A stretch of DNA of 64,000 nucleotides from Henckelia pumila (GCF_033568475.1 NC_133122.1:155489361-155553360); one strand, 5' to 3'; numbered from the stretch's first letter, positions 35,891 through 47,880 are shown. Notes: generated by a model from the letters alone, not told the origin. A program made the numbers and translations.

Positions 35891-36454
35891 TTTGGCATCA
35901 GAGACAAGGTTCTTTGAGACAAGTAAGTATTGTTTCAACAATCTTTGTTTTTGTCTGTTCTTCGCTCTTCCTCTTCGTTCTTCGTTCTTCATCTAAATCT
36001 ATTCTTCGTTAAGTCTTCGTTGTTCTATCTTGTTGCCCAAGTTTCGTGTCTTGTGCTACATGTTATCTCAAAATTAAAAAAAAAAAAGAAAAATTTTCGG
36101 TCAAAAAAAAGAGAGAGGAACCGAAAATTGCTTTGAGAAAACATATATATATATATATATATACAAGCGACATAACTTGTGGCAAAATTAAATTCTTGTG
36201 TCTTAGTTCATCCTTGGGTGCAAGTCTAGCTGATTATCCATAAGTATTTTTCACTTGTTTTTGTTTGATCTTTCGTGAAGTCAATTTTTCGGCGTCTACA
36301 AGTTTTTAACTTGAAGGTTTGATCTTTACTCCACAAAGAAAATCCTACCATATATTTGAGTGAAAAGAATTTGATTATTTGAGTGATTTGTTTGGAGTGA
36401 CTTGTGAGAACTTGGGTGAGGATATTTTATTACTAACATTTTCTTGCAGGTACA
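35891..36454 (+). other. Primer site and leader of element E
   Basis: tggcatcagagac (35893-35905) is a tRNA-Met-type primer site with one or two changes. The leader is AT-rich with an A-rich run (36074-36092) and (AT)n at 36146-36161. No gene. Confidence 0.7.
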
Positions 36455-38155
36455 ATGAATCCTGTAGGTGAAAATTCAAGCCAAAAAATTTCCAAAGCTC
36501 AAATGGAGGCATTGGTGGGACATATGACTAGAATGATTAGGTCGGAGTTGGAGCCACTACATGAGAGGATGAGTAAGTTGGAGGAAGGTAGTAGTAGTGG
36601 GAGTAAAAGTAAAAATAAGAATGGGATGGATGACTTTGAGGGTGAGGGTGAGGGTGATGAGGGCCATGATGATGATTGGGAGAGGGAAAAGCAAGAGCGT
36701 GGGGTTGGTAGAAATAGGCGAGAGGATGTGCGAGGAATATATACTGATGGGGGTAGAGAATATGGGAATATTAGTAGTATTAAGATAAAAATTCCATTGT
36801 TTCATGGGAAGTCTGATCCATAGGCGTATCTAGAGTGAGAAAAGCGGGTAGAGCTCGTGTTTGATTATCATCGCTATTCTGATCTTAAGAAAGTGAGATT
36901 GGCAGTGGTGGAATTTATGGATTACGCATTAATCTGGTGGGATCAGCTTGTTACCACTAGGAGAAGGTGTGGTGAGCATCCTATTGAGACATGGGATGAG
37001 ATGAAGCAGGTCATGAGAAACTGGTTTGTGTCTAACCACAACTATCGTGAGATGTTTAGGCGCTTGCAGACTTTGAAACGGGGTTCTAGGAGCGTGGAAG
37101 ATTACTTTAAGGAGTTGGAGACTAAGATGATCCGGACTAATATTGAGGAAGATAGTAGGGCTACTATGGCACGTTTCATGTGTGGGTTGAACAAAGAGAT
37201 TCAAGATCAAGTAGAGCTTCGTCATTGTTTTGATCTTGAAGAGATGGTGCAGATGACCATGAAAGTGGAGCAACAGATCAGGCGTAGAGGAGCTTGTCGA
37301 ACTACATCAGGTGGAGGGTCGTCAACTTATTGGCGTCCAAATGTTGCAAAATGGGAGGATAGCAAGCCGGTGTCCAAAACAAAATCTGACACCAAACCAG
37401 AGGCGCCAAAGCAAGGTAAATCTGAAACTTCTTCTAATCGTTCTAGAGATATCAAGTGTTTTATATGTCAAGGTGTTGATCATATTTCTATCCAATGCCC
37501 AAATAAGAAGTTAATGATTATTAATGTTTGTGATGATATTGAGTCTGAGAGTGAGGAGGATATTGAAAATTATTATGATATGTCCGCCTTGGAGGATCCC
37601 GATGATGAGGGATTTGGTGCAGTGGTTGGAGAGTTGTTGGTGACTAGGAGATTTTTAAGTACACAACCCAAGGAGGAGGAAGAGAGTCAGCGAGAAAATA
37701 TTTTTCATACTCGTTGTTTTGTGAATGGTAAGGTGTGCAGTCTTATTATTGATGGTGGAAGTTGTACAAATGTAGCAAGTTGTGAGTTGGCAGAGAAATT
37801 GGGGTTGCCTATTCTAAAGAATCCTCAGTCATATCGGTTGCAGTGGTTTAATGAATGTGCGGAGGTGAAGGTTACCAAACAAATAGCGGTTCTATTTTCT
37901 ATTGGTAAGTATGTTGATGAGATAGTATGTGATGTGGTACCTATGCATGCTTGTCATATCTTGTTGGGTAGATCGTGGCAGTTTGATAGGATGGTAGTGC
38001 ATGATGTTTTAAAAATAAATATTCTTTACTATGAAAAAAGAGTACATTGTATTATTACCTATGACTCCGAAGAAAGTATTGGAGGATCAAATGAAAAAGA
38101 AAAAAAAAAGAAAGGAGGCCGAAAAAAAAGTGATAAAAAAGTGAGATGGCCTTAG
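36455..38155 (+). pseudogene. Element E gag and protease region, broken
   Basis: Starts ATG 36455, with MEALVGHMTR and SELEPLHERMSKLEE (coiled-coil-like), then an acidic linker. Two close in-frame stops (TAG 36821-36823, TGA 36836-36838) interrupt the capsid start where relative F reads through. From 36857 the capsid runs on (WWDQLV, RSVEDYFKELE), with a CCHC knuckle CFICQGVDHISIQC and a retropepsin-like segment [12 protein letters not shown], where F has IIDSGS. The frame shifts in a lysine/glutamate-rich, A-rich stretch near 38090-38155. Function: capsid and maturation protease; non-functional here. Confidence 0.88.
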
Positions 38156-38825
38156 AAAATAAAAGTGAGAGAAAAAAAAAAAAGAAAAGAGACTGAAAAA
38201 AAAAAGTATATATAGCCCAAAAGAGTGAGTTGAGAGATGTTTTACATTCTCATGTTCCACTTGTGTTGATCTTTTATAAGGAGGTTCTCCTAAACACAAG
38301 TGATATAGCCGGAGATATTCCGAGCGTTGTTACATCTCTTTTGCAGGAGTTCGAGGATTAGTTTCAGGAGGAGCTACCTCAAGGGTTACCACATTTGAAA
38401 GAAATTGAGCATCAGATCGACTTCGTACCCGGGATTGCGTTGACGAACCATCCAGCTTATAGGAGCAATCCAAAGGAGCAAAGGAACTGAAAAAACAGGT
38501 AAGTGAACTTTTAGATAAAGATTTTGTGTGTGAATCGATGTCATCGTGTGCAGTTCCTGTGTTTCTATTACCTAAGAAAGATGGATCTTGGCGTATGTGT
38601 ATGGATTGTCGAGCTATAAACAACATTACTATCAAGTATATGCATCATATTCCTCTACTAGATGATATGTTGGATGAATTGCATGGCTCTAGTATTTTTA
38701 TCAAGATTGATCTTAAAAGTGGTTATCATCAGATTAGGATGCGAGAGGGAGATGAGTGGAAAACTGCATTCAAAACAAAATACAGTTTGTATGAATGGAT
38801 GGTTATGCTTTTTGGATTGACTAAT
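38156..38825 (+). pseudogene. Element E reverse transcriptase, N-terminal half
   Basis: After a decayed linker (about 38156-38470) the frame 38526-38825 reads RT fingers/palm: [20 protein letters not shown], then [27 protein letters not shown] and [11 protein letters not shown]. It stops where element F is inserted at ctaat (38821-38825). The frame picks up after F for only about 26 bp (46374-46399) before element G, then at 57738. Confidence 0.88.
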
Positions 38826-39660
38826 TGATATGAATCTTATGTATGAAAGGCAACACGACTACAACGAATCGCACCTCAATTCTATAACAAAAGAATTCAA
38901 AGATTTTGTCCCGACTTTGAAATAAGTAACAGATTTTGGAATCTCTACCTCTAGTTGAACCTGTAACTAGCAACAGAGAATTCACGAAGGAAACAATCAA
39001 AGATTCAATTAGAGCTTCAAAGGAACCTGTCTTTGACAACCCGATTGAAAATCGATTGACAAACGCCACAAAGCTATGAAACTTTGATAAGTTTGATTTT
39101 GGGTAAAGCAAAAGCTTTGATAAAATTCTAGAGAGAATTTTGTATTGTATAATCAATAATCAGAAATCATAATTGTTATTAAAATAATGAATGTTGTAGT
39201 ATTTATATTACAACCCAAAATATTAAAAGATAACGCAAAATAAATCAAAAAGATATCAGAGATATCTCTTAAAGTTTCCTAATAGAAATAAAAAAAATTT
39301 AAAAATAACAAAAAATATCAAAATATGCATAATATCTCGCACACATACAAACACCTTTGGTGTGTGTAAAAAGGCATGGCGCGGGCGCGCCGACATTTCG
39401 CAGAGCAAGGCGCGGGCGCGCCGCAGCTTCGAACTTGGTCTTCAATTTCTTCACTTTCTTGACCCCCTTTGACCTCAATAAGATTATAGCAACCTCCAAA
39501 CTGACTGTCAATCATTCCAACGCCCTCTCGTGAATTTATCATCAATAATTGAAGTGCTTCCTTGAATTTCTGAGCTCGGCCTCTTGTAACTGGTCCTCTT
39601 GGTAACTCCAACGGATCCCTGGCCACTTGAACAACATGTGAGCCATCCATGTTCGCATCA
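38826..39660 (-). repeat. 3' LTR of element F
   Basis: 835 bp. On the minus strand it starts tgatgcgaacatgg at 39660, inside the pol C-terminal frame, right after a purine tract aagaaggggagga, and ends ttcatatca. TATA-like tataaata lies at 39207-39200 (minus). Only two GC palindromes remain here (39376-39422), against about six in the other LTR. Confidence 0.9.
39376..39422 (-). repeat. Palindrome pair in 3' LTR of element F
   Basis: Two units of ggcgcgggcgcgcc separated by 'gacatttcgcagagcaa'. Same place in the LTR as the longer cluster at 45943-46136. Confidence 0.85.
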
Positions 39661-41715
39661 TCCTCCCCTTCTTGAAAATGATTTGTCCTCAAATCTTGAT
39701 CATCACCTACATCAAATGGAGATAAATCAAAAACATTAAAAGTAGCACTTACATTATACTCACCTGGAAAATCTAATTTGTAGGCGTTGTCATTGATGCG
39801 CTCCAGTACTTGAAACGGTCCATCGCCTCTAGGTAAAAGCTTTGAACTCCGTTTTTCAGGAAACCACTCTTTTCTCAAATGCAACAACGCTCAATCACCT
39901 GGTTCAAACACAACTCTCTTTTTTCCCTTATTTGCTTGCTTTGTATATTGCAAATTTTTTTTCTCAATGTTCGCCTTTACCCTTTCCTGCAAATTTCCAC
40001 AAAGTCCGTCTTTTTCTTACCATCCATGTTAACCCTTTCACTCATAGGCAAAGACATCAAATCCAACGGGGTTAAAGGATTAAAACCATACACAATTTCA
40101 AATTGTGAAAAATTTGTAGTAGAATGCACACTACGATTATATGCAAACTCAACAAATGGCAAACATTCTTCCCAACTCTTCAAATTCTTTTTAATGATAG
40201 CACGCAACAAAGTTCCTAACATTCTATTAACAACTTCAGTTTGACCATCCGTTTGAGGATGACATGTAGTCGAAAACAGTAGTGTAGTACCAAGTTTGCA
40301 CCATAATGTTTTCCAAAAGTAGCTCAAGAAACGAGTATCTCTATCAGACACAATACTCCTAGGCATGCCATGTAATTTAACAACTTCATTAAAGAACAAT
40401 TCAGCAACATGAGAAGCATCATCAGATTTATGACACGCAATAAAATGAGCCATCTTAGAAAATCTATCAACCACAACAAAAATTGAATCCCTCCCCGTCT
40501 TAGACCTCGGTAGTCCTAAAACAAAATCCATAGAAATATCTACCCACGGTTCACTAGGAACGGGAAGTGGAGCATACAAACCATGTGGATGTTGCCTAGA
40601 CTTTGCTTTCTTACAAGTCACACATCTTTCACAAATTTTCTCAACATCATGCTTCATATGTGGCTAGGGGTGTCAAAACTCAACCCAACCCGCCAACACG
40701 ACATGAGTCGACCCAAAAAATATCAGGTTAGGGTTGGGGATTTTTGGGTTTGGGTCGAATTGGGTTGACCCGAAAGCTAACCCGAAAAAATTAATCGGGT
40801 TGGGTTCGGGTCAACCCGGGTTGACCCGAAATGACCCGAAACTTTTAATTATTATTATTTTTATATAAAATTAAGATAGATTTACTACATTTTTATACGT
40901 TGTATGTTTGAAAAAAATTTATTGTATATTGTTATAATAGATTTTCGTCATTTAATTTTTATTTTGTACAATTTTTATTTTTTAAAATAATTTTTTATTT
41001 TTTGTTATAAGTATACTTTAAATTTTTTACAACTAAAATTTCAAATTTAAATTATATATAAGCTTAGATTTTGTTATTATGTGATTAAATTAAATATTAA
41101 TATTATTATTGTGTGTTTTAAATTTTTATTTAATTATTTTCTTAAAAATAAAAAAATAAAATCGGGTTGGTTCGGGTTGATCGGGTTAGACGGGTTAGCC
41201 GGGTTCGGGTTCGGGTTGGGCATTTTCGGGTTGGTTCGGGTTCGGGTCGGGTTCGGATTGACGAATTTTTTTGAAGTATTCTTGTCAACCCGACCCGAAC
41301 CCACCCGACCCACCCGAATTGACACCCCTATATGTGGCCGATAAAAATGTTCATGCAAAGTTTCATAAGTTTTAGCCACACCAAAATGTCCCATTAAGCC
41401 ACCCCCATGTGATTCCCTAACAAGTAATTCACGAATAGACGACTTAGGAATACACAAATTATCCTTCTTAAACAAATATCCATCATGCATGAAGAATTTA
41501 TCTTTTGGACCATGCAAACATGACGCATATATCTCACCAAAATCAAGATCACTAGTATATAACTCTTTCACATACTCAAATCCTATGAATTTAGAATCTA
41601 GAGTAGATAAAAGTACATACCTTCGTGATAGAGCATCCGCTACCATATTTTCCTTTCCCTTGCTTGTATTTGATAACGTAGGGAAAAGTTTCCACAAACG
41701 CCACCCACTTAGCAT
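39661..41715 (-). pseudogene. Element F RNase H end and integrase, broken
   Basis: Minus strand. From about 41690 a frame reads the RNase H/integrase junction ([17 protein letters not shown]) and the zinc-binding start of integrase (GHFGVAKTYETLHEHFYRPH). The MITE at 40665-41330 interrupts here. 40657-39980 then carries CERCVTC and the catalytic core with acidic residues in [22 protein letters not shown] and [13 protein letters not shown] (D, D, E). Another frameshift near 39980 precedes the C-terminal domain (GDGPFQVLERINDNAYKL, ATFNVFDLSPFDVGDD). The frame continues into the LTR. At least two frame changes plus the MITE make it non-functional. Confidence 0.88.
40665..41330. mobile_element. 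hAT-type MITE (666 bp) inside element F
   Basis: Ends taggggtgtcaa and ttgacaccccta are exact inverted repeats. The 8-bp duplication tatgtggc is perfect (40657-40664 and 41331-41338). Both end regions are built of cgggtt/aacccg words in opposite orientations, so they could pair over about 150 nt. The middle is AT-rich and noncoding. Confidence 0.92.
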
Positions 41716-41731
41716 GCCTCTTGTTTAGATT

Positions 41732-44700
41732 TTATTGTCCTTTGAGATGCTTCAATGATTCATGATCCGTATGAATCACAAATTCCTTTGGCCTCAAATA
41801 GTATTGCCATGTCTCAAGTACCCTTACTAACGCATAAAACTCCTTGTCGTAGGTAGGATAATTCAAGGACGCCCCACTAAGCTTCTCACTGAAGTATGCA
41901 ATCGGTCGCCCCCCTTGCATCAAGACACCTCCAATTCCTACACCTGATGCATCACATTCAATTTCAAAAGTGTTAGTAAAATCAGGTAATACAAGTAAAG
42001 GAGCATTAATTAATTTATTCTTGACAATATTAAAAGACTTCTCTTGCTCCTCGCCCCAATGGAATGGAACGTTCTTCTTGATCACTGTAGTCATAGGTGC
42101 TGCCAAAGTACTGAAATCTTTCACAAATCTCCTATAGAAACTTGCAAGACCATGAAAACTTCGAACTTGACCAATAGAAGTAGGCGTTGGCCAATCTCGA
42201 ATTGCACTTACCTTGTCCTCGTCAACTCTGACTCCTTGGAAACTCATAACAAAACCAAGAAATACAAGTTCTTTTGTACAAAACACACACTTCTTCAAGT
42301 TCGCATACAATTGTTCAGCTTTTAGGGTGATTAGCACAATTCTCAAATGTTCGACATGCTCATCCAAATTTTTGCTATATACCAAGATATCATCAAAATA
42401 TACCACAAAAAATTTTCCAATATAAGCACGCAACACATGATTCATCAATCTCATAAAAGTGCTAGGTGCATTAGTTAATCCAAAGGGCATAACCAACCAC
42501 TCATACAAGCCGTATTTGGTTTTAAAAGCAGTTTTCCACTCATCACCTTCGCTCATCCTAATTTGATGGTAATCACTTTTTAAATCAATTTTACTAAAGA
42601 TGCTAGAACCATGCAACTCATCCAACATATCATCTAGTCTAGGAATATGATGCCTATACTTGATGGTAATGTTATTAATGGATATACAATCCGCACACAT
42701 TCTCCATGAACCGTATTTCTTAGAAAATAACAAAACAGGCACAGCACACGGTGACATTGACTCACGCACAAAACCTTTATCTAACAGTTCACTTACCTGT
42801 CTTTGCATCTCTTTTGTTTCCTTCGGGTTGCTCCTATACGCTGGACGGTTTGGCAACGCACTTTCGGGCACAAAATCAATTTGATGCTCAATCCCTCTCA
42901 AAGGTGGTAATCCTTGAGGCAAATCCTCCGGAAATAAATCTTCAAATTCCTGCAAAAGAGAAACAACATTGCTCGGAATATTTTCGGCTATATCACTTGT
43001 GTTAAGGAGAATCTCCTTATAGAAAATCAACACAAGTGAAGTATGCACATGTAAAATCTCTCGCAACTCACTCTTTTGGGCCATAAATATTTTTTTATCG
43101 GCCTCTTTCCTCTCAATTTCTTTTTCGTCTTTTTTTTTCTCAATCTTTTTTTCTAAGGCCATCTCACTTTTTTGTTCACTCTTTTTTTCGGCCTCCTCTT
43201 TCTTTTTCTTTTTCAAATGGTCATCCAACACTTGCTTTGGAGTCATAGGTAACAATACAATAGGCTCCTTTTTCAAGGTAAAAGAATAACGATTTTTAAA
43301 ACCGTCATGTATCACCTTTATATCAAATTGCCACGGCCTACCCAACAGAATATGACAAGCTTGCATAGGCACCACATCACACAACACTTCATCTACATAC
43401 TTACCAATGGAAAATGGTACCACCACCTGCTTATGCACTCTCACCTCCAAACTATCATTAAACCACTGCAATTTATAGGGTTGAGGATGCTTTATAACAG
43501 GCAAACTCAACTTTTCCACCAACTCATAACTCGCTACATTAGTGCAACTCCCACTATCAATAATAACACTACATACTTTGTTATTCACAAAGCATCTAGT
43601 ATGGAATAAATTTTCCCTTTGAGTTTCTTCCTCCTTCTTTTGTTGTACATTCAACACTCTCCTAGTCGCTAACAATTCTCCAACCACCGCATCATATCCC
43701 TCTTCATCGGGATCCTCCAACGCAGGCATAACATCATAATTCTCCTCCTCACTCTTAGACTCAATATCACCACTAGCATTCATAATCATAATTTTTTTAT
43801 TAGGACACTGACTAGCAATATGACCAAGTCCTTGACATCTAAAACATTTAATATCTCTAGAGCGAGTATTAGTAGTTTCAGGTGTACCTTTACCCACTTG
43901 TTTTGGTGCCTCCAATTTGATGTCAAATTTTGGCTTGGATACCGACTTGTTGTCCTCCCATTTTGCAACGTTTGGATGCCAAGGAGTCGACGATCCTCCA
44001 CCGGTAGGAAGTCGACCAGCTCCTCTCCTCTTGAGCTGCTGCTCCACCTTCATGGCCGTCTGCACCATCTCATCCAAATCAAAACAGTGGCGAAGCTCCA
44101 CTTGATCTTGGATTTCTCTATTCAAACCGCACAAAAATCTGGCCATTGTAGCTTCATTATCCTCCTCAATTTTGGCCCGGATCATCGTGGTTTCCAACTC
44201 ATTGTAGTAATCCTCCACGCTTCTTGGACCTTGCTTCAGAGTTTGTAATCGCCTGTACATGTCATGATAATAATAGTTAGGCATAAACCGCTTCTTCATG
44301 ACACGCTTCATCTCCTCCCACGTCTCAATAGGCGGCTCTCCACACCTCTTTATAGTGGTCACTAATTGTTCCCACCAGATTAACGCATAGTCTACAAACT
44401 CAACCACTGCCAACCTCACTTTCTTAAGGTCAGAATAGTGATGGCAATCAAACACAAACTCCACACGCTTCTCCCATTCCAAATACGCCTCCGGGTCAGA
44501 CTTCCCATGAAACGCTGGAATTTTCATCTTAATACTACTAATATGTTCATCCTCCTTACTGCCCTCCGTATGTTTTCCTCGTACCGCTTCTCGCCTATGT
44601 CTACCCCCATGTACTCTTCTCTCTCAATCCCAATTCTCATCAAAACTCTCCTCATCTCCTTCAAAATTACTCCCCTTCCTATCTTTAATTTTTTTTCCAC

Positions 44701-44851
44701 TACCACTACTCTCCTCCAATCTACTCATCCGCTCATGAAGAGGTTCCAACTCCGACCTCATCACCCTAGTAAATTGCCCCATCAATGCCTCCATTTGAAT
44801 CTTGGAAATTCCTTGGTTCACACTTTCACTAGCATCTTTATTAGGATTCAT
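41732..44851 (-). pseudogene. Element F gag-protease-RT-RNase H, nearly intact frame
   Basis: Minus strand from ATG 44851. N terminus MEALMGQFTRVMRSELEPLHERM; one TGA near 44624-44626 breaks the acidic linker. From 44527 a 931-codon frame is open: capsid ([22 protein letters not shown]), CCHC knuckle [14 protein letters not shown], protease [12 protein letters not shown], a Lys/Glu-rich linker, RT with [23 protein letters not shown] and the intact catalytic [11 protein letters not shown], then RNase H with [11 protein letters not shown] and [13 protein letters not shown]. It ends at TAA 41732, which replaces the next codon seen in element E (CAA). A frameshift follows. It is the best-preserved Ty3 pol half in the window. 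Confidence 0.92.
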
Positions 44852-45392
44852 GGTACCTGCAAGAAAAAGGTTAGTAGTAAAATTCCTCACACAAGTTCTC
44901 ACAGTTCACTCCAAACGAATCACTCCAACACTCGTTTTCTTTACACTCAATTTATGTAGGCTTTTGCTTTGTGCAAAAAAAAAGTGAATCAAACTCTCAA
45001 GTTCACAACTTTTAGACGCTTGAAGATTGACTCTCGAAGATTGACAAAAACAAGAAGAAGAAATTTATGGATGCTTGAATTTTGACTTGCACCCAAGGAT
45101 GAACAAGAACGAAAATTGTCCACAAGTTATCTTGCTTCTTCTATATATATATATTTTTTTTTTTGAAGCTTTTTCGGTCTCTACTTTTTTTTTTTGACCG
45201 ATTTCAAATCTCTTTTTTTTTTGAATTTTTTTTTATTTTATTTTTTGAGATAACTTGAAGCACACGACACGAACGAGAAATAGACTTAGACGAAGAATTA
45301 GAAGAAGGACGAAGAACGCAAAGAACACGAAGAATAGATAGTCACAAAGATGTGAAAACTTACTTGTTTCAAACATTTGCTTTGATACCAAC
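44852..45392 (-). other. Leader and primer site of element F
   Basis: tggtatcaaagc on the minus strand at 45390-45379, 2 nt from the LTR. The rest is AT-rich with pyrimidine/purine runs (45140-45240). No gene. Confidence 0.75.
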
Positions 45393-46373
45393 TGATATGA
45401 ATCTTATGTATGAAAGGCAACACGACTACAACGAATCGCACCTCAATTTTATAACAAAAGAATTCAAAGATTTTGTCCCGACTTTGAAACAAGTAATAGA
45501 TTTTGGAATCTCCACCTCTAGTTGAACCTGTAACTAGCAACCGAGAATTCACGATGGAAACAATCAAAGATTCAATTAGACCTTCAAAGGAACCTGTCTT
45601 TGACAACCCAATTTAAAATCGATTGACAAATGCCACAAAGCTATGAAACTTTGATAAGTTTGATTTTGGGTAAAGCAAAAGCTTTGATAAAATTCTAGAG
45701 AGAATTTTGTATTGAATAATCAATAATCAAAAATCTTAATTGTTATTAAAATAATGAATATTGTAGTATTTATATTACAACCCAAAATATTGAAAGATAA
45801 CGCAAAATAAATCAAAAAGATATCAAAGATATCTCCTAAAGTTTCCTAATAGGAATAAAAGACTTTAAAAATAACACAAAATATCAAAATATGCATAATA
45901 TCTCGCACACACACAAACACCTTTGGTGCATGTAAAAAGGCATGGCGCGGGCGCGCTAGGGAGAGGCGCGGGCGCGCTGACATTTCGCAGAGCAAGGCGC
46001 GGGCGCGCGACAAAGGCAGCGCGGGCGCGCCGAGAGTTCGCAACACTTTGTCAATTTGGCATCCGGCAGCGCGGGCGCGCCGTTGGTTCATGAATCGAAA
46101 GGCATGGGCGCGCGGATTTCAGGCGCGGGCGCGCCGCAGCTTCGAACTTGGTCTTCAATTTCTTCACTTTCTTGACCCCCTTTGACCTCAATAAGATTAT
46201 AGCAACCTCCAAACTGACTGTCAATCATTCCAACGCCCTCTCGTGAATTTATCATCAATAATTGAAGTGTTTCCTTGAACTTCTGAGCTCGGCCTCTTGT
46301 AACTGGTCCTCTTGGTAACTCCAACGGATCCCTGGCCACTTGAACAACATGTGAGCCATCCATGTTCGCATCA
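45393..46373 (-). repeat. 5' LTR of element F
   Basis: 981 bp, starting tgatgcgaac at 46373 (minus). It holds a copy of the pol C-terminal tail, a GC palindrome cluster (45943-46136) and tataaata (45774-45767). It is 146 bp longer than the 3' LTR, nearly all of it within the palindrome cluster. Confidence 0.9.
45943..46136 (-). repeat. Palindrome cluster in 5' LTR of element F
   Basis: Six to seven units of ggcgcgggcgcgcc or one-base variants (cgcgggcgcgcta, gcgcgggcgcgcgac, gcatgggcgcgcgg), spaced by 12-45 nt of ordinary sequence. Roughly 240-430 nt into the LTR in the direction of transcription; it ends about 169 nt before the TATA-like box. Confidence 0.85.
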
Positions 46374-46399
46374 CTAATGCACCTAACACTTTTATGCGT

Positions 46400-47772
46400 T
46401 AATATTTGTGTTTTTTGTTGCATATTTTAATATCATTTTATTGTTGTTTTAGCATGCATTCAGTTGTTTTAATTAAGTTTTTGTTCATATTTTATGCTTC
46501 ATCTCTACATTATATGCTCCCGAGTTTATTGTGTAGGAAATAACACTTTACTAAAAAATTGAATCAGAATGAAGCTCGCTCGATCTATGGTTTTCTTTCG
46601 ATCGAGTGAGGTATAGATTGAACAATGAAGTTTGAGAAAGCGCATGTCCCGCTCGATCCACAGCATTCTACCGATCGAGCGTGTGGAAGAGAAAAGACGG
46701 AGATTTGGATCAAAATTATGTGTGCTCGATCGGTTATTTTTTACCGATCGAGCGCGATGCAGATTTCGGGAAAAATCTTTTAAACAAGGAAATTTGATTT
46801 TGAAGGACTCTAGTCTTTATTAGGTTTTTATTCCAAATTTTGTCTATCTAATAATCAGACTTGGACGCATAGAAGCAGAAGAACGCTTGGTGGCTAGGTT
46901 TTCTTCTAAATTTTCTTAGATTTCTTCTTTTCTTCTGAATTTTCTTTAGAATTTCATGAATATTTGTGGCTAAGTTCTAATACTTGGTTGAGAAAGACAA
47001 ACCCTTGAATTTATTTGTTTGTGAGATTTAAATTTTCAGTGTTTGATTTTTATTTGGATATCAAAAGTTGTTTGAGATTTATTTTATTCTTGTATGTGAG
47101 ATTATTGGATTGATCATCCTATGATTTTATCATACAATCTATTGCTTAATTAGATATCAAATCCGTAATTGTTTGATCCCCCTAATTCTCGAAGCAAATA
47201 CAATTAATATTTTCCGCTTGTGAATTTATTAATTCGTAAGAACATCTTTTGACTAGATTAAATTTATCTGCTTGTGTATGTGTTGTCTAGATTCATCAGT
47301 CTTACTAGTTTGAGTGCTACCTTAAATTTAAATCTAGATCGCTTGTATCTTGGTTTATTTATTGGTAAGGTTTAATTTAGAACGCTTGTGTATAATTAAC
47401 TAAAAATTAAGGTGAGATAGAAATTTAGTTTTCAATGATGAATATTCAATGAGAATTAATTATTTTTAGAGAATCGATGATCGAATTAATAATTCAAGGG
47501 GGTAGTCGACCGATACCAAATATTTTTTTAATTGATTTCGTCATTATAATTTTTATTCTCGCATGCTAGTTGGTAAATTTTCATTTTAAATTGCTTTTAA
47601 TTAATAGTATTTAATTCCAAATCAAAAACCCCTTTTTATTTATTTTTAATATTTTTAAGAATACAATTAAATTTCACTTTTCTCGTGGGAACGATCCCTA
47701 CTCTTGCTACTACACTTTATTTATCTGAATTGAGTTGGGTTAATTTGGGCACGATATGACTAAGTGTTACCA
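46400..47772 (+). repeat. 5' LTR of element G
   Basis: 1373 bp. The first bases taatatttgtg correspond to tgatagttgtg of the 3' copy, so TG is mutated. It ends gtgttacca. Palindrome cluster at 46574-46755. Confidence 0.88.
46574..46755 (+). repeat. Palindrome cluster in 5' LTR of element G
   Basis: Three paired units: gctcgctcgatc ... gatcgagtgagg, cgctcgatcc ... ccgatcgagcgtg and gctcgatcgg ... ccgatcgagcgcg. Arms are separated by 9-14 nt of T-rich sequence ending ttctacc or tttaccg. About 175-355 nt into the LTR. Confidence 0.88.
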
Positions 47773-47777
47773 AATAT

Positions 47778-47796
47778 TGGCTCCGTTGCCGGGGAC
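47778..47796 (+). other. Primer-binding site of element G
   Basis: tggctccgttgccggggac, 5 nt after the LTR. Athila elements use a tRNA-Asp primer with nearly this sequence. It fixes lineage and orientation. Confidence 0.85.
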
Positions 47797-47880
47797 GGTG
47801 TTTAATTTATTGTGTTCTGGTTATTTTGTTTTATCTTATTTTGTTTCTTTTCTTTTCTTCTATTACTTCTCTGGTCGTTC

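Larger units (their letters stand above)
38826..46373 (-). mobile_element. Element F: Ty3/gypsy retrotransposon, minus strand
   Basis: 7.5 kb. LTRs 45393-46373 (5', on the minus strand) and 38826-39660 (3'), perfect 5-bp duplication ctaat at 38821-38825 and 46374-46378. Primer site tggtatcaaagc (45390-45379). Gag-protease-RT-RNase H is one long frame, then integrase, split by a hAT MITE (40665-41330). Inserted antisense in the RT of its relative E. Confidence 0.93.

Noticed and set aside
40700..41320. Telomere-like repeats (GGGTT words)
   Set aside because: Irregular cgggtt units, not TTTAGGG arrays; they are part of the MITE ends.
41134..41715. 193-codon frame with Asn-Pro repeats
   Set aside because: Chimera: the start is pol of element F, the NPNP tail is translation of the GGGTT-rich hAT MITE.
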